Below are positions 8,585 through 16,447 of a DNA stretch of 43,149 nucleotides, one piece after another. Under the pieces are notes generated by a model that saw only the letters and a program-made list of their open reading frames with translations, was not told the DNA's origin and searched no databases. The translations under genes were made by a program, and so were the position numbers. Each line of letters opens with the position of its first letter. Position 1 is the first letter of the stretch. The DNA is from Saliniramus sp050485405 (lineage in GTDB: Bacteria > Pseudomonadota > Alphaproteobacteria > Rhizobiales > Beijerinckiaceae), in NCBI GenBank assembly GCA_050485405.1, contig JBJHBI010000032.1, positions 1 to 43,149 on the forward strand, written 5' to 3'.

Positions 8585-10120
8585 TCAGGATGCCTGCTGC
8601 AGCGCAGGTCCGCGCGCATCCTGGTCGAGCGCGTCGGCGGCGATCCAGCCCGACATCATCACCATCGGCATGCCCGGCCCCGGATGCGCCGCGCCGCCCG
8701 CGAGATACAATCCCTTCACGTCGCGCGAGCGGTTGCCCGGCTTGAACGCACCGAGGAAGCGGCCATGGCTCGCGAGCCCGTAGATCGCGCCGTTGAGAAC
8801 TTTATAGCGGTCGTGGATATCCTGCGGGGTCAGGTGGCGCTCGACGACGATGCGCTCCTCGATATCCTCCATACCGGCGGTGCGCTTCAGCTTGTCGAGG
8901 ATCACCTGCCGATAGGCCGGGAACATCTGCGACCAGTCGTGATGCGGGCGCAGATAGGGCGTGTGCACCAGCACGTAGAGCGCCTCCCCGCCTTCCGGCG
9001 CGACGGACGGATCCGTGAAGCTCGGTGCGCAGAGATACGCGGTCGGGTCCGGCGCCGGCTCGCCTTTGTTGTAGATGTAGTCGAATTCCTCGTGCGCATC
9101 GCGCGAGAAGACGAAATCGTGGTGCAGGATGTGATCGTAGCGCTTGTTGAGGCCCAGATAGAGCACGACGCCCGAACAGGCCGGCTCGAAGCCCTTGCGG
9201 TCGTATCGCGCGCCGGTCTCGCCGCCGACGAGTTCGCGATAGGTACGGATCGAATCCATGTTGGAGACGACGCTGTCGAACGGCTCGCTCGTGCCGTCGG
9301 AGAGCTTCACGCCCTTGACCGCGCCATCGGCCATGTCGAGCCCGATCACCTCTGTCGAGGGTTTGAGCGTCGCGCCGAGTTCACCGGCGAGTTTGGCCAG
9401 CGCCTCGGCAACCGCGCGGGTGCCGCCCATCGGATACCAGATGCCCTCCGCCGCCTGCATATGGGCGATGGCGCACAGCACCGCGGGTGAACCATAGGGG
9501 TTGGAGCCGACATATTGCGTGAAATGATCGAGCATCTGCGCGAGGCGCTCGTCCTTCACATGGGCGCGGATCGTGCCCGCCACGGTCTTGCCCATGCGCA
9601 GGCTCATCACGTCGCGCAGGGTGTTGGGATTGAGGTTTTCGCGCACGTTGATGGTGTCGAACAGATCCTCCACCGCCTTCCAGAAGAAGAAGCGCTCGGA
9701 AACGCCGTGCAGGTGCTCCGACATCGCCTGGAACTTGCGGTAACCCTCGCCATTGCCGCGACCGGGCGAGAACTTGTCCATGGCGACCGCCATCTCCTCG
9801 ACGTTCTCGGCGAGATCGAAGCGGGTGCCGTCATCGAAGAAACAGCCCCATTGCGGATCGAGGCGGCGCAGATCGAGATAGTCGTTCACGTCGCGGCCGG
9901 ATTCGGCGAAGATGCGCTCGAGGACGCGCGGAACGGTGAGGATGGTCGGCCCCATATCGAAGCGGAACCCCTCCTCCGTGAATACCGCCGCCTTGCCCCC
10001 GACCCAGTCGTTTTTATCGTAGAGGGTCACCGCATGACCACGCGCGCCGAGCACGCAGGCGGATGCCAGGCCGCCGAGGCCACCACCGATCACGGCCACT
10101 TTCTTCGTCGATACGCTCAC
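8585..10120 (-). CDS. CrtI/CrtN-family carotenoid oxidoreductase (second desaturase/oxidase)
   Basis: 511-residue FAD-dependent enzyme of the phytoene desaturase family. The FAD motif is IGGGLGGLASA (about 11-21). YDKNDWVGGKAAV and FDMGPTILTVPRVL follow, and the C-terminal flavin contact is LYLAGGAAHPGPGMPMV. It resembles the second CrtI-type enzyme found beside CrtN in alphaproteobacterial and planctomycete C30 clusters, where it carries out further desaturation or terminal-methyl oxidation. The exact reaction is not readable from sequence. The start is GTG at 10118-10120, with a strong GAGGAG Shine-Dalgarno upstream. It lies 79 bases after the DUF2141 gene. It is clearly a paralogue of the product at 10707-12335, not a copy. 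Confidence 0.9.
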   Translation of the reverse strand: MSVSTKKVAVIGGGLGGLASACVLGARGHAVTLYDKNDWVGGKAAVFTEEGFRFDMGPTILTVPRVLERIFAESGRDVNDYLDLRRLDPQWGCFFDDGTRFDLAENVEEMAVAMDKFSPGRGNGEGYRKFQAMSEHLHGVSERFFFWKAVEDLFDTINVRENLNPNTLRDVMSLRMGKTVAGTIRAHVKDERLAQMLDHFTQYVGSNPYGSPAVLCAIAHMQAAEGIWYPMGGTRAVAEALAKLAGELGATLKPSTEVIGLDMADGAVKGVKLSDGTSEPFDSVVSNMDSIRTYRELVGGETGARYDRKGFEPACSGVVLYLGLNKRYDHILHHDFVFSRDAHEEFDYIYNKGEPAPDPTAYLCAPSFTDPSVAPEGGEALYVLVHTPYLRPHHDWSQMFPAYRQVILDKLKRTAGMEDIEERIVVERHLTPQDIHDRYKVLNGAIYGLASHGRFLGAFKPGNRSRDVKGLYLAGGAAHPGPGMPMVMMSGWIAADALDQDARGPALQQAS

Positions 10121-10199
10121 GGCGCACTCCTCGTCACGTCATGGCCCGCTGCGGGCCGGTTCTTCGATACGATGCGGCGGGGGAACCCGCATCGGCGTT

Positions 10200-10685
10200 T
10201 CAGCTTCCACCCATGCGTGCGAGCCGCACGTCGATGGTGGTCTCGGGGGGATTCACCGGGACTTGGGCGGTCCGGAAGTTCGGAGGCCCGCGCCGCCCGA
10301 CATCGTTGGAGAAGCCGTAGGGCTCGCGCGGCAGGCCGATGATGTTGGTATCCATCCGCTCGTTCATGTTGATGTCGTGATAGGCCGCCACCGCGTACAT
10401 GCCGACCGGGACGTTTTCGAAGACGAAGGTCATCGTGCCGGGGCTCGCCGGCTGGAAGCGCCCGTCGAAGCAGCGGTCTTCCGAGAAACCACGGTCACAA
10501 AGCCCGACATAAACCTGCCCCTCCGCCGATTCGACGTCGCTCACCCGGACCGTGACCGTCGCCGTTCGCGTCGCGCCGCTCTGCGCGATCGCCTCGGCGG
10601 CGAAGCTCGCGCCGAACAGTGCGGCGCACGCGAAAGCCGCCGCCCGTGCCGCGTTGCCGATCGAACTGGATACCCGTCCCTGCAT
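10200..10685 (-). CDS. DUF2141 secreted protein in the carotenoid operon
   Basis: 161-residue protein with an N-terminal signal peptide (hydrophobic stretch about 12-30, likely cleavage after AEAIAQ near 35). A DUF2141-type beta-rich domain follows: TVTVRVSDV, GQVYVGLCD, FVFENVPVGMYAVAAYHDINMNERMD, GLPREPYGFS. Two cysteines near 62 and 71 could pair in the periplasm. DUF2141 proteins often occur beside carotenoid and isoprenoid genes, but no biochemical role is established to my knowledge. The gene is 21 bases downstream of the crtN-like gene and transcribed with it. A role in binding or placing the finished pigment outside the inner membrane is a guess. Confidence 0.85.
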   Translation of the reverse strand: MQGRVSSSIGNAARAAAFACAALFGASFAAEAIAQSGATRTATVTVRVSDVESAEGQVYVGLCDRGFSEDRCFDGRFQPASPGTMTFVFENVPVGMYAVAAYHDINMNERMDTNIIGLPREPYGFSNDVGRRGPPNFRTAQVPVNPPETTIDVRLARMGGS

Positions 10686-10706
10686 GCCATGACCTTCCGG
10701 TTGCCG

Positions 10707-12335
10707 TTACTCTGCGGCTTCGGCGCGTGTCTCTCGGTGCGACGTTACGCGCGCTGCGCCCCCGGCCCGATCCCGGCGTTCCGCGAGATCCTCGAGCAGG
10801 AGCTTCGTGCTGATGCGCGCACCCTCGTAGATCACCGGCAGGCCCGAGCCCGGATGGGTGCCGCCGCCAACGAGATAGACCCCGTGTCCGAAGCGGTTAT
10901 GCGGGCGGAAGTAGAGCATCTGGCCGAGATCATGCGCAAGATTGAAGGTCGCGCCTTCGTTCACACCGAAATCGTTCTCCCAATCCGCCGGCGTGATCAC
11001 CCGCTCGTAGCGGATGCGCTGTTCGATATCCTCGAGCCCGAGCTTCTTCAGCCGCTCCAGCGTCATGGCACGGAATTGTGACGCGAATGTCGCCCAGTCG
11101 GTCCCGGAGCGCAGGTTCGGAACGGGGACCAGCACATAGAGGCTGGTATGACCCTCCGGCGCCATGGACGGATCGGTGCGGCCCGGGTTCTGGACGTAGA
11201 AGGAGAAGTTCTCCGGGATGCGGCACTCGCTGATGTCGCGGATGTTCTTCTCGTAATCCTGCGAGAGATAGATGGTGTGGTGTTCGAGATCACCGACATC
11301 ACCTTCGATACCCAGATACATCATGAAGGTCGAGCAGGAGATGCGCGCCTTCTCGATCTTCTTGTCCTTCCAGCGCGGACGATACTGCTCGGGAATGAGC
11401 CTGCGCGCGGCATGTCCGAAATCGCCGTTGATCACGACGGCATCGGCGGCGATGTGCTCGCCGTTCACCTCGACGCCGACAGCGCGGTCGTTCTCGTAGA
11501 TCACGCGGTCGACGCCGCTACCTAGCCGGATATCGGCGCCCAGCTGCGTCGCGACCTTCGCCATCGCCTCGGAAACGGCACCGCAGCCGCCCATGGGATG
11601 AAAGACACCGTGCTCGTATTCGAGGAAGCTCAGGATCGTGAACAGGCTCGGGCACTGGAACGGCGACATGCCCAGATACTTGGTCTGGAACGAGAAGGTC
11701 AGCCGCACGCGCGGATCCGAGAAGTAGCGCCGCAGATCCTTGTCGACGCTCGAGAACGGCCGCAACATCGGCAGCGCCTGCAGCATGGCCGGCGAGATGA
11801 CGTCCGTCGGCTTGCCGAAGGGCCGCTCCAGGATCGGGCGGAAGAGATCGAGCTTGTGGCGGTTCTCGGTGAAGAAGCGCTGCACGTTGGGCCCATCCTG
11901 CGGCGCCATGCGTCCGATCTCGGCCGCGAGACGCTCCAGATCAGGCGTCGCGCGCACATCGCCGCCATCCTCGAAGACGACGTGATATTGCGGATCGAGC
12001 TTCGTCAGCGTCACATGGTCGCCGAGGCGCTCGCCACAGGCGGCGAAGATCTCGTCGAGCACGCGCGGATAGAGAAAGAAGGTCGGACCGATATCGAAGC
12101 GATATCCGCCCGGCGCGGTGATCGTGCGGGTGCGCCCGCCGACGACGGGATCGCGCTCGAACACGGTGACGCGCATGCCCTGATGCGCGAGCAGCATCGC
12201 CGATGCCAGGCCGCCCGGCCCCGCACCGACGACGACGACGTGTTCGCCCTTGCCGTCCTCCAGATCGCCGAGATTGCCGAGGCCCGGGCGGGGCTGGTTC
12301 GAGGCGGGGGGAAACTGGCCGTCGGGATTTTTCAT
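10707..12335 (-). CDS. crtN: CrtN-like C30 carotenoid desaturase
   Basis: 542-residue FAD-dependent desaturase, first gene of the carotenoid operon. A 30-residue polar N-terminal extension precedes the FAD motif GAGPGGLASA (residues 37-46). Then come FERDPVVGGRTRT, FDIGPTFFLYPRVLDE, and the C-terminal GVYLVGGGTHPGSGLPVIYEG typical of CrtN/CrtI enzymes. With a squalene-forming HpnCDE set in the same operon and no crtB-type phytoene synthase, I infer a C30 (squalene or diapophytoene) substrate. A C40 substrate cannot be excluded from the sequence alone. The start ATG 12335 follows a GAG-containing weak ribosome site. The promoter should lie in 12336-12667. Confidence 0.88.
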   Translation of the reverse strand: MKNPDGQFPPASNQPRPGLGNLGDLEDGKGEHVVVVGAGPGGLASAMLLAHQGMRVTVFERDPVVGGRTRTITAPGGYRFDIGPTFFLYPRVLDEIFAACGERLGDHVTLTKLDPQYHVVFEDGGDVRATPDLERLAAEIGRMAPQDGPNVQRFFTENRHKLDLFRPILERPFGKPTDVISPAMLQALPMLRPFSSVDKDLRRYFSDPRVRLTFSFQTKYLGMSPFQCPSLFTILSFLEYEHGVFHPMGGCGAVSEAMAKVATQLGADIRLGSGVDRVIYENDRAVGVEVNGEHIAADAVVINGDFGHAARRLIPEQYRPRWKDKKIEKARISCSTFMMYLGIEGDVGDLEHHTIYLSQDYEKNIRDISECRIPENFSFYVQNPGRTDPSMAPEGHTSLYVLVPVPNLRSGTDWATFASQFRAMTLERLKKLGLEDIEQRIRYERVITPADWENDFGVNEGATFNLAHDLGQMLYFRPHNRFGHGVYLVGGGTHPGSGLPVIYEGARISTKLLLEDLAERRDRAGGAARVTSHRETRAEAAE

Positions 12336-12667
12336 TGTCGTGATCTCGTTGGGCTTGCGCGATACATCACTTCGAAGACGCGACCCGTCGCACCTTGGCC
12401 TGGTACGGCGCGCCGTAGGAACGAACGCGCGGGTAGCACGCTCGGGGTGTGATGTGACCGTGCCTTACACACTATGTCACCCTACGCACGGCCCGGCCAT
12501 CAGGATCACCACATCGCAGCGCAAAAACCTCAATGTCGGCATTTTCTGCGCTTTCTTCGCGCGTCGCGGCGCGTTATCTGTGCGCGAAGGTCGAAGATTG
12601 CAGATGCGCGAGGCGATTTACCGCGCTGCACGCGGGCGGGGCTTCAATCCCGGGCGAGCATTCCCAT
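12336..12667. promoter_or_regulatory. Divergent intergenic region upstream of the carotenoid operon
   Basis: These 332 bases separate the carotenoid operon (-) from the acidic protein gene (+) and must hold the operon promoter. A patch near 12445-12485 contains GTGTGATGTGACC followed by TTACACAC and GTCACC, a loose dyad of GTGA/TCAC half-sites that could bind a regulator. No exact TGT-N12-ACA (PpsR/CrtJ) site was found. No convincing sigma-70 hexamer pair stands out. The stretch 12530-12600 is somewhat less GC-rich than the flanks. Confidence 0.4.
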
Positions 12668-13156
12668 ATGAACGTATTCATGCGAAAGACAGGTATGGCT
12701 GGTATTTCACTGTCCGTCGAGGGCAACAAGATTCAACTGTCCTTCCAGAAGGACGATCAGGCGACCGCCGTGCTCATGGATGCGGGCGCGGCGCGCACGC
12801 TCGCCTCCGCGCTCAACCAGCTACTCGACGCGCTCGACGACGACATGCTCGAAGCGCTCGAGGTGGATGAGGGCGAGATCGACGAGGATGACGACGAGGC
12901 GCTCACCGAAGAGCTGATGCGGCAATTGTCGGATGACGAGGACGAGACGATCGAGGGCGAAGTGGTCGATGTGACCTCGCCGTCGATCGATATCGGCCTC
13001 GACGAGGACGGGCATGCCGTGATCGGCCTGCAGGCGGGGCATCTGCCGCCGTTTCTGCTGCGGCTGCGCGACGACGAGGCGCGCCACATTGCCGAGAGTC
13101 TGGGCGAAATCCTTTCGGCCCCGCGCGATGCCCGCCTCTCGCAAGGCGGGCATTAG
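12668..13156 (+). CDS. Hypothetical acidic protein with two similar modules
   Basis: Unrecognised 162-residue cytoplasmic protein. The N-terminal module (about 10-57) reads as a beta strand plus helix: ISLSVEGNKIQLSFQ, then AARTLASALNQLLDAL. The middle (about 58-102) is extremely acidic, with DEDDDEALTEE and SDDEDETIEGE. The C-terminal module (about 110-155) again has strands plus a helix, with DDEARHIAESLGEIL. The two modules may be duplicates, by eye only. ATG 12668 is chosen, but internal ATGs at 12680 and 12695 are equally possible because no strong Shine-Dalgarno decides. It is divergent from the carotenoid operon and convergent with the gene at 13213-14037. Confidence 0.65.
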   Translation: MNVFMRKTGMAGISLSVEGNKIQLSFQKDDQATAVLMDAGAARTLASALNQLLDALDDDMLEALEVDEGEIDEDDDEALTEELMRQLSDDEDETIEGEVVDVTSPSIDIGLDEDGHAVIGLQAGHLPPFLLRLRDDEARHIAESLGEILSAPRDARLSQGGH

Positions 13157-13166
13157 AGCGGTATCA

Positions 13167-13190
13167 CGTCAGCCGGGATGCCGGCTGACG
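13167..13190. terminator. Perfect hairpin between convergent genes
   Basis: CGTCAGCCGG (13167-13176), tetraloop GATG, CCGGCTGACG (13181-13190) form a perfect 10-bp stem. It lies between two convergent genes ending at 13156 and 13213, so it is probably a bidirectional transcription stop, although no T-tract follows. A related sequence with an AGAGCG neighbour occurs at 23418-23442, so it may belong to a dispersed palindrome family. Confidence 0.5.
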
Positions 13191-13212
13191 GTATCATTGC
13201 CGAGGAACCCGC

Positions 13213-14037
13213 TCACAAGCCGAGGCCCACACGCTCCTCGAATTCGACCCGCATCGTTTCGGTGATCGGAAAAGCGAATTCGAGGGTCAGGTTCGTCGTA
13301 TCGCCCGCGACGACGAGATTGGCGCGATCCTCGGGAGAGGGCACGGCTTCGTCCTGATCGACGACCAGGATCTCGCGCGGCTGCAAGCGCTGCGACCAGC
13401 AATAGAACTCGCTGATCTCGACATCGCCCTCGGTCACGCTGCGGTCTTCCATGCAGCGGATGGTTTCGTCGGCGACCTCGAACACCGCCTCGCCTTCCGA
13501 GAGATCGACACCCTCGATGCGCTGCCGGCTCACCTCGTCACCCGCGACGAGGACGTCGATCTCGCCCGCGATCTCGAGATAGGTCGCATCTTCCGCCGGA
13601 AGCTCGGGCGCGTCCACGTTGACCTCGAGCCAGCCTTCACGTCCGCCCAGTTCGAAATCGTCGCGGCGCAGGAAGCCGGATTCCGCTCCGGGAAAGGGTG
13701 AGGCCTGCCAGGTCAGCCCGGGCGGCGGCTGGAGCGGTTCGGTCGGATCGTCTTCCTCTTCGGTCGCATGCTCCACGAGCAGGGAATGCCCGGTATCGTC
13801 TTCGAGGCGGGTGATCCGGGATTCGCCACCGAGGCCGACGACATGTGCCGGCGCCATCGCCAGGTGAAGACGCAACTGCGTGCGTGCCGGGTTCAACGGG
13901 TCCTCGACGGCGGGGCGGGTCAGGTTCAATCCGACGACGGAAACCTCGGCCTCCGCGGCATTCTCGTCCTGCGCGAGCGCGGAAAGCGGCAGGGCGACGA
14001 GCAGGGGCAGTGCGGCGATCTGGTGTGCGATCCTCAT
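13213..14037 (-). CDS. Hypothetical secreted protein
   Basis: Unrecognised 274-residue protein with a clear Sec signal peptide. MRIAHQIAALPLLVALPLSALAQ gives a positive start, a hydrophobic core and a likely cleavage after ALAQ near residue 23. The mature part is acidic and beta-rich (VSVVGLNLTRPA, TQLRLHLAMAP, EGWLEVNVDAPEL, YLEIAGEIDVLV). It has two cysteines (IRCMEDR and FYCWSQR) that could form a disulfide. The end LEFAFPITETMRVEFEERVGL is predicted strand. ATG 14037 is chosen because the signal peptide starts there. No domain is recognised and the neighbours give no role. Confidence 0.7.
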   Translation of the reverse strand: MRIAHQIAALPLLVALPLSALAQDENAAEAEVSVVGLNLTRPAVEDPLNPARTQLRLHLAMAPAHVVGLGGESRITRLEDDTGHSLLVEHATEEEDDPTEPLQPPPGLTWQASPFPGAESGFLRRDDFELGGREGWLEVNVDAPELPAEDATYLEIAGEIDVLVAGDEVSRQRIEGVDLSEGEAVFEVADETIRCMEDRSVTEGDVEISEFYCWSQRLQPREILVVDQDEAVPSPEDRANLVVAGDTTNLTLEFAFPITETMRVEFEERVGLGL

Positions 14038-14156
14038 CCGGCATCTCCGTTTCTGCCGGCGCGCACCCCGTCCACGAAGCATGGGACGACGGGCCGACCG
14101 GCGCTGTTTGATTGCGCCTCGTCAACCCGTGCGGCCCGATATGGTTCAGATTGCCC

Positions 14157-15179
14157 TCACGCCCCGGCGGCGCGCATCGCGGCTTGCTGCACCGCCATGG
14201 ACTGTCGCGCGCGCTCCAGCACATGCATGACGGACAATGCCTCCGTCGGTCCGGTGATCGGCTCGGAGCCATCGCGGATGCAGTCGAGGAAATGGGCGCA
14301 TTCGGCCAGAAGCGGCTCGTTCTGCACGATCTCGACGGGGACCGGCTCGGCACGCACGACCTGCGGCCCGGTGCCGTCCAGCGACACGCGATGCGGATAG
14401 AGCTGGAGCTTGCGATCCCAGGGCAGGCAATCGTCGAACACGGCCATGCCCTGCGATCCGACGACGCTCAGGCGGTGCTCCTTGAACGGGTGCAGCCACG
14501 AGACGTGGATCAACGCCTTCTCGCCTCCCTCGAAGGCGAGCCGCAGGGTCACCGCATCGGCGATCTCGTCGCGCAGATGCCCCTCGCCATGCGCATCGAC
14601 ATGCACGGGAGCGCCGCCGACGAGGCCGAGCGTCATCGAGACGTCGTGCGGCGCGAGGCACCACAGCGCATCCTCCTCGCGCCGGACCGCACCGAGATTG
14701 AGGCGGTTTGCGTTGATCCGCTGCACGCGCCCGAGCACGCCGTCGCGAACGAGTTCCTTCAGCTTGCGATAGCCGGGATGGAACTGGAGGATGTGCCCGG
14801 TCATCATGACCCGCGATCCCGCCCGCGCGGCGTCGACGATCGCGACGGCCTCCTCGTGATCGAGGGTCACCGGCTTCTCGATGAAGACGTGCTTGCCCTG
14901 CGCGATGGCGGCGAGCGCCATGTCCTTGTGCCCGGAGGGCGGTGTCGCGATCACCACGGCATCGATATCGGGGGAGGAGAGCGCCTGCTCGGCCGACATG
15001 GCGCGGCAGCCGAACAGCGCGATCAGCGATTCGATGGTCTCGGCATTGTTGTCGACCACTGCCGACAGCGCTCCGAGTTGCGCGAAACAGCGCACGATGT
15101 TGCGCCCCCAGGCTCCGCACCCGATGACCGCGACGCGCGGCTGGTCGGCGCGCTGCCCGTTACTGGTTTCGACCGTCAT
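14157..15179 (-). CDS. Gfo/Idh/MocA family NAD(P)-dependent oxidoreductase
   Basis: 340-residue oxidoreductase. The N-terminal Rossmann motif is AVIGCGAWGRNIVR (residues about 17-30). VIATPPSGHKDMALAAI and the signature KHVFIEKPVTLD, with the catalytic-region EKP, follow. The C-terminal alpha/beta domain contains MTGHILQFHPGY and the conserved HDVSM. Family members oxidise or reduce sugars, inositols or nucleotide sugars. The pattern HILQFHPGY recalls the UDP-sugar dehydrogenase branch (WlbA/WbpB), but no polysaccharide genes are nearby. ATG 15179 is divergent from a GntR regulator 338 bases away. Confidence 0.88.
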   Translation of the reverse strand: MTVETSNGQRADQPRVAVIGCGAWGRNIVRCFAQLGALSAVVDNNAETIESLIALFGCRAMSAEQALSSPDIDAVVIATPPSGHKDMALAAIAQGKHVFIEKPVTLDHEEAVAIVDAARAGSRVMMTGHILQFHPGYRKLKELVRDGVLGRVQRINANRLNLGAVRREEDALWCLAPHDVSMTLGLVGGAPVHVDAHGEGHLRDEIADAVTLRLAFEGGEKALIHVSWLHPFKEHRLSVVGSQGMAVFDDCLPWDRKLQLYPHRVSLDGTGPQVVRAEPVPVEIVQNEPLLAECAHFLDCIRDGSEPITGPTEALSVMHVLERARQSMAVQQAAMRAAGA

Positions 15180-15517
15180 GATCAGCTTTCACCCTCGCAT
15201 CCGCCCGTGCAGGCAATCAGGTGCACGAGCGGCGCCTTCATGCGCCCTGTGGAAGAAAAATTCAACCGCGCACAGATGCATAGCCGCCATACGGTGCCGC
15301 CGGGGCGCGCCCACCATATTGCAAGCAAAAGGAGATTCAATCTCACGATTGCAACATGCCACGACTTGGAGTGTCGGCTTCAACACGTTACTTCCGTTGA
15401 GGAAATATCCTTTCTCCAGAATCGGATTCACACAATTTTTGATTAATTTAGCAGATCAGTGCGGCTTCCACTTGATCTGTCCAGATGGACCGGCATATCT
15501 GATTGTATGAGTATCTG
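15180..15517. promoter_or_regulatory. Divergent control region between oxidoreductase and GntR regulator
   Basis: 338 bases with clearly lower GC than the surroundings, especially 15320-15460, where tracts such as CACAATTTTTGATTAATTTAG occur. This is the shared promoter area of the Gfo/Idh gene (-) and the GntR gene (+). The right end carries alternating CAGAT/ATCTG half-sites, listed separately. I see no ORF worth calling. Confidence 0.5.
15452..15479. promoter_or_regulatory. Inverted repeat, candidate GntR operator
   Basis: CAGATCA (15452-15458) and TGATCTG (15473-15479) form a 7-bp inverted repeat with 14 bases between. Two further partial half-sites follow, CCAGATG near 15481-15487 and TATCTGA near 15496-15502, close to the start of the regulator gene. 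The position suggests autoregulation and control of the divergent gene. This is inferred from symmetry and place only. Confidence 0.4.
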
Positions 15518-16252
15518 ATGAAACGCATGGTGACGATGGACAGCGCGGCGGCACAAGGCTGGAACGGCAGGCAGAGGCGTTATCGCGTCATTGCCGATAC
15601 CCTGCGTGAGGCCATCCTGTCGGCGGAATACCGCCCGGGCGACCGGCTTCCCACGGAGCGCGATCTCGCCGCGCGGTACAACGTCTCGCGATCCTGCATC
15701 CGCGAGGCGCTGCTCGCCCTCGAAATCCAGGATCTCGTGCATATCAAGGTCGGCTCGGGCGTCTATGTCAGCGAACGCGCCGCGCCTATGGGCAATCATT
15801 TCACCGGGCGCTCTGCCGAGCCCAGCCTCGCCGATATCGTCAATGCGCGCCTCATGTTCCAACCGGAAATCTGCGCCGCCGCCGCGAGCTTCGCGACGGA
15901 AGAGGACCTGCATGCCCTGCACTTGCGCAATCGCGGGATCACGCGCGAGCTGCACGATTGCGACGTCGCGGCGCGGTTCTACCGCGATTTCCACCTCGCG
16001 ATCGCCCGCGCGACGCAGAACCCCTTCGCCCACGGGCTGATCCTCAGCATCTGGCAGGCGGCGCGCCGCCATGCGGAATGGGAGAGGCTCCAGGCCTATC
16101 TGCAATCGCCGGAGCGGCAGCTGCGCTGGCGCGACGAGCATCAGGCGATCATCACCGCGCTGACCAAACGCCACCGGGGCGAAGCGCGCGCGGCGATGCG
16201 CATGCATATCGAAAACGTGATCGCGGCGATCGACGAAGCGGACATGCTTTGA
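15518..16252 (+). CDS. GntR family transcriptional regulator, FadR/FCD subfamily
   Basis: 244-residue DNA-binding repressor or activator. The N-terminal winged helix-turn-helix has ILSAEYRPGDRLPTERDLA and YNVSRSCIREALLALE, the GntR signature. The C-terminal all-helical FCD effector domain (about 85-240) has FYRDFHLAIARATQNP, EHQAIITAL and MHIENVIAAI, with metal/ligand histidines in the usual positions. Members respond to small organic acids or sugars. I use ATG 15518. A TTG at 15503 and ATGs at 15527 and 15536 are alternatives. The nearby reductase and MFS transporter are on the same strand and may be its targets. Confidence 0.88.
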   Translation: MKRMVTMDSAAAQGWNGRQRRYRVIADTLREAILSAEYRPGDRLPTERDLAARYNVSRSCIREALLALEIQDLVHIKVGSGVYVSERAAPMGNHFTGRSAEPSLADIVNARLMFQPEICAAAASFATEEDLHALHLRNRGITRELHDCDVAARFYRDFHLAIARATQNPFAHGLILSIWQAARRHAEWERLQAYLQSPERQLRWRDEHQAIITALTKRHRGEARAAMRMHIENVIAAIDEADML

Positions 16253-16447
16253 CCGGCACCGGGTGCGTCGGCCGGATCTGCTCCGGCATGTGCCACTCCG
16301 ACATGACGCAGACTGCTTTACGAGTTCCTGCGCCTTGCCGCCCCACGCCGGGGGTGCTTTCCTTCGATCAACCGTGACGGGGGCGCATGACCGCCTTCGG
16401 GCAAGAAACCGGTTGAAGAATACCGGACGAGATCGAGGAAACGCGCA

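Noticed and set aside
8585..12335. The two desaturase genes as a recent tandem duplication
   Set aside because: They share family motifs but differ widely in sequence and length (511 and 542 residues), and a different gene lies between them, so they are old paralogues.
12336..12667. PpsR/CrtJ-type TGT-N12-ACA operators upstream of the carotenoid operon
   Set aside because: The nearest candidates have 11- or 13-base spacing or a wrong half-site, and no photosynthesis genes are present.
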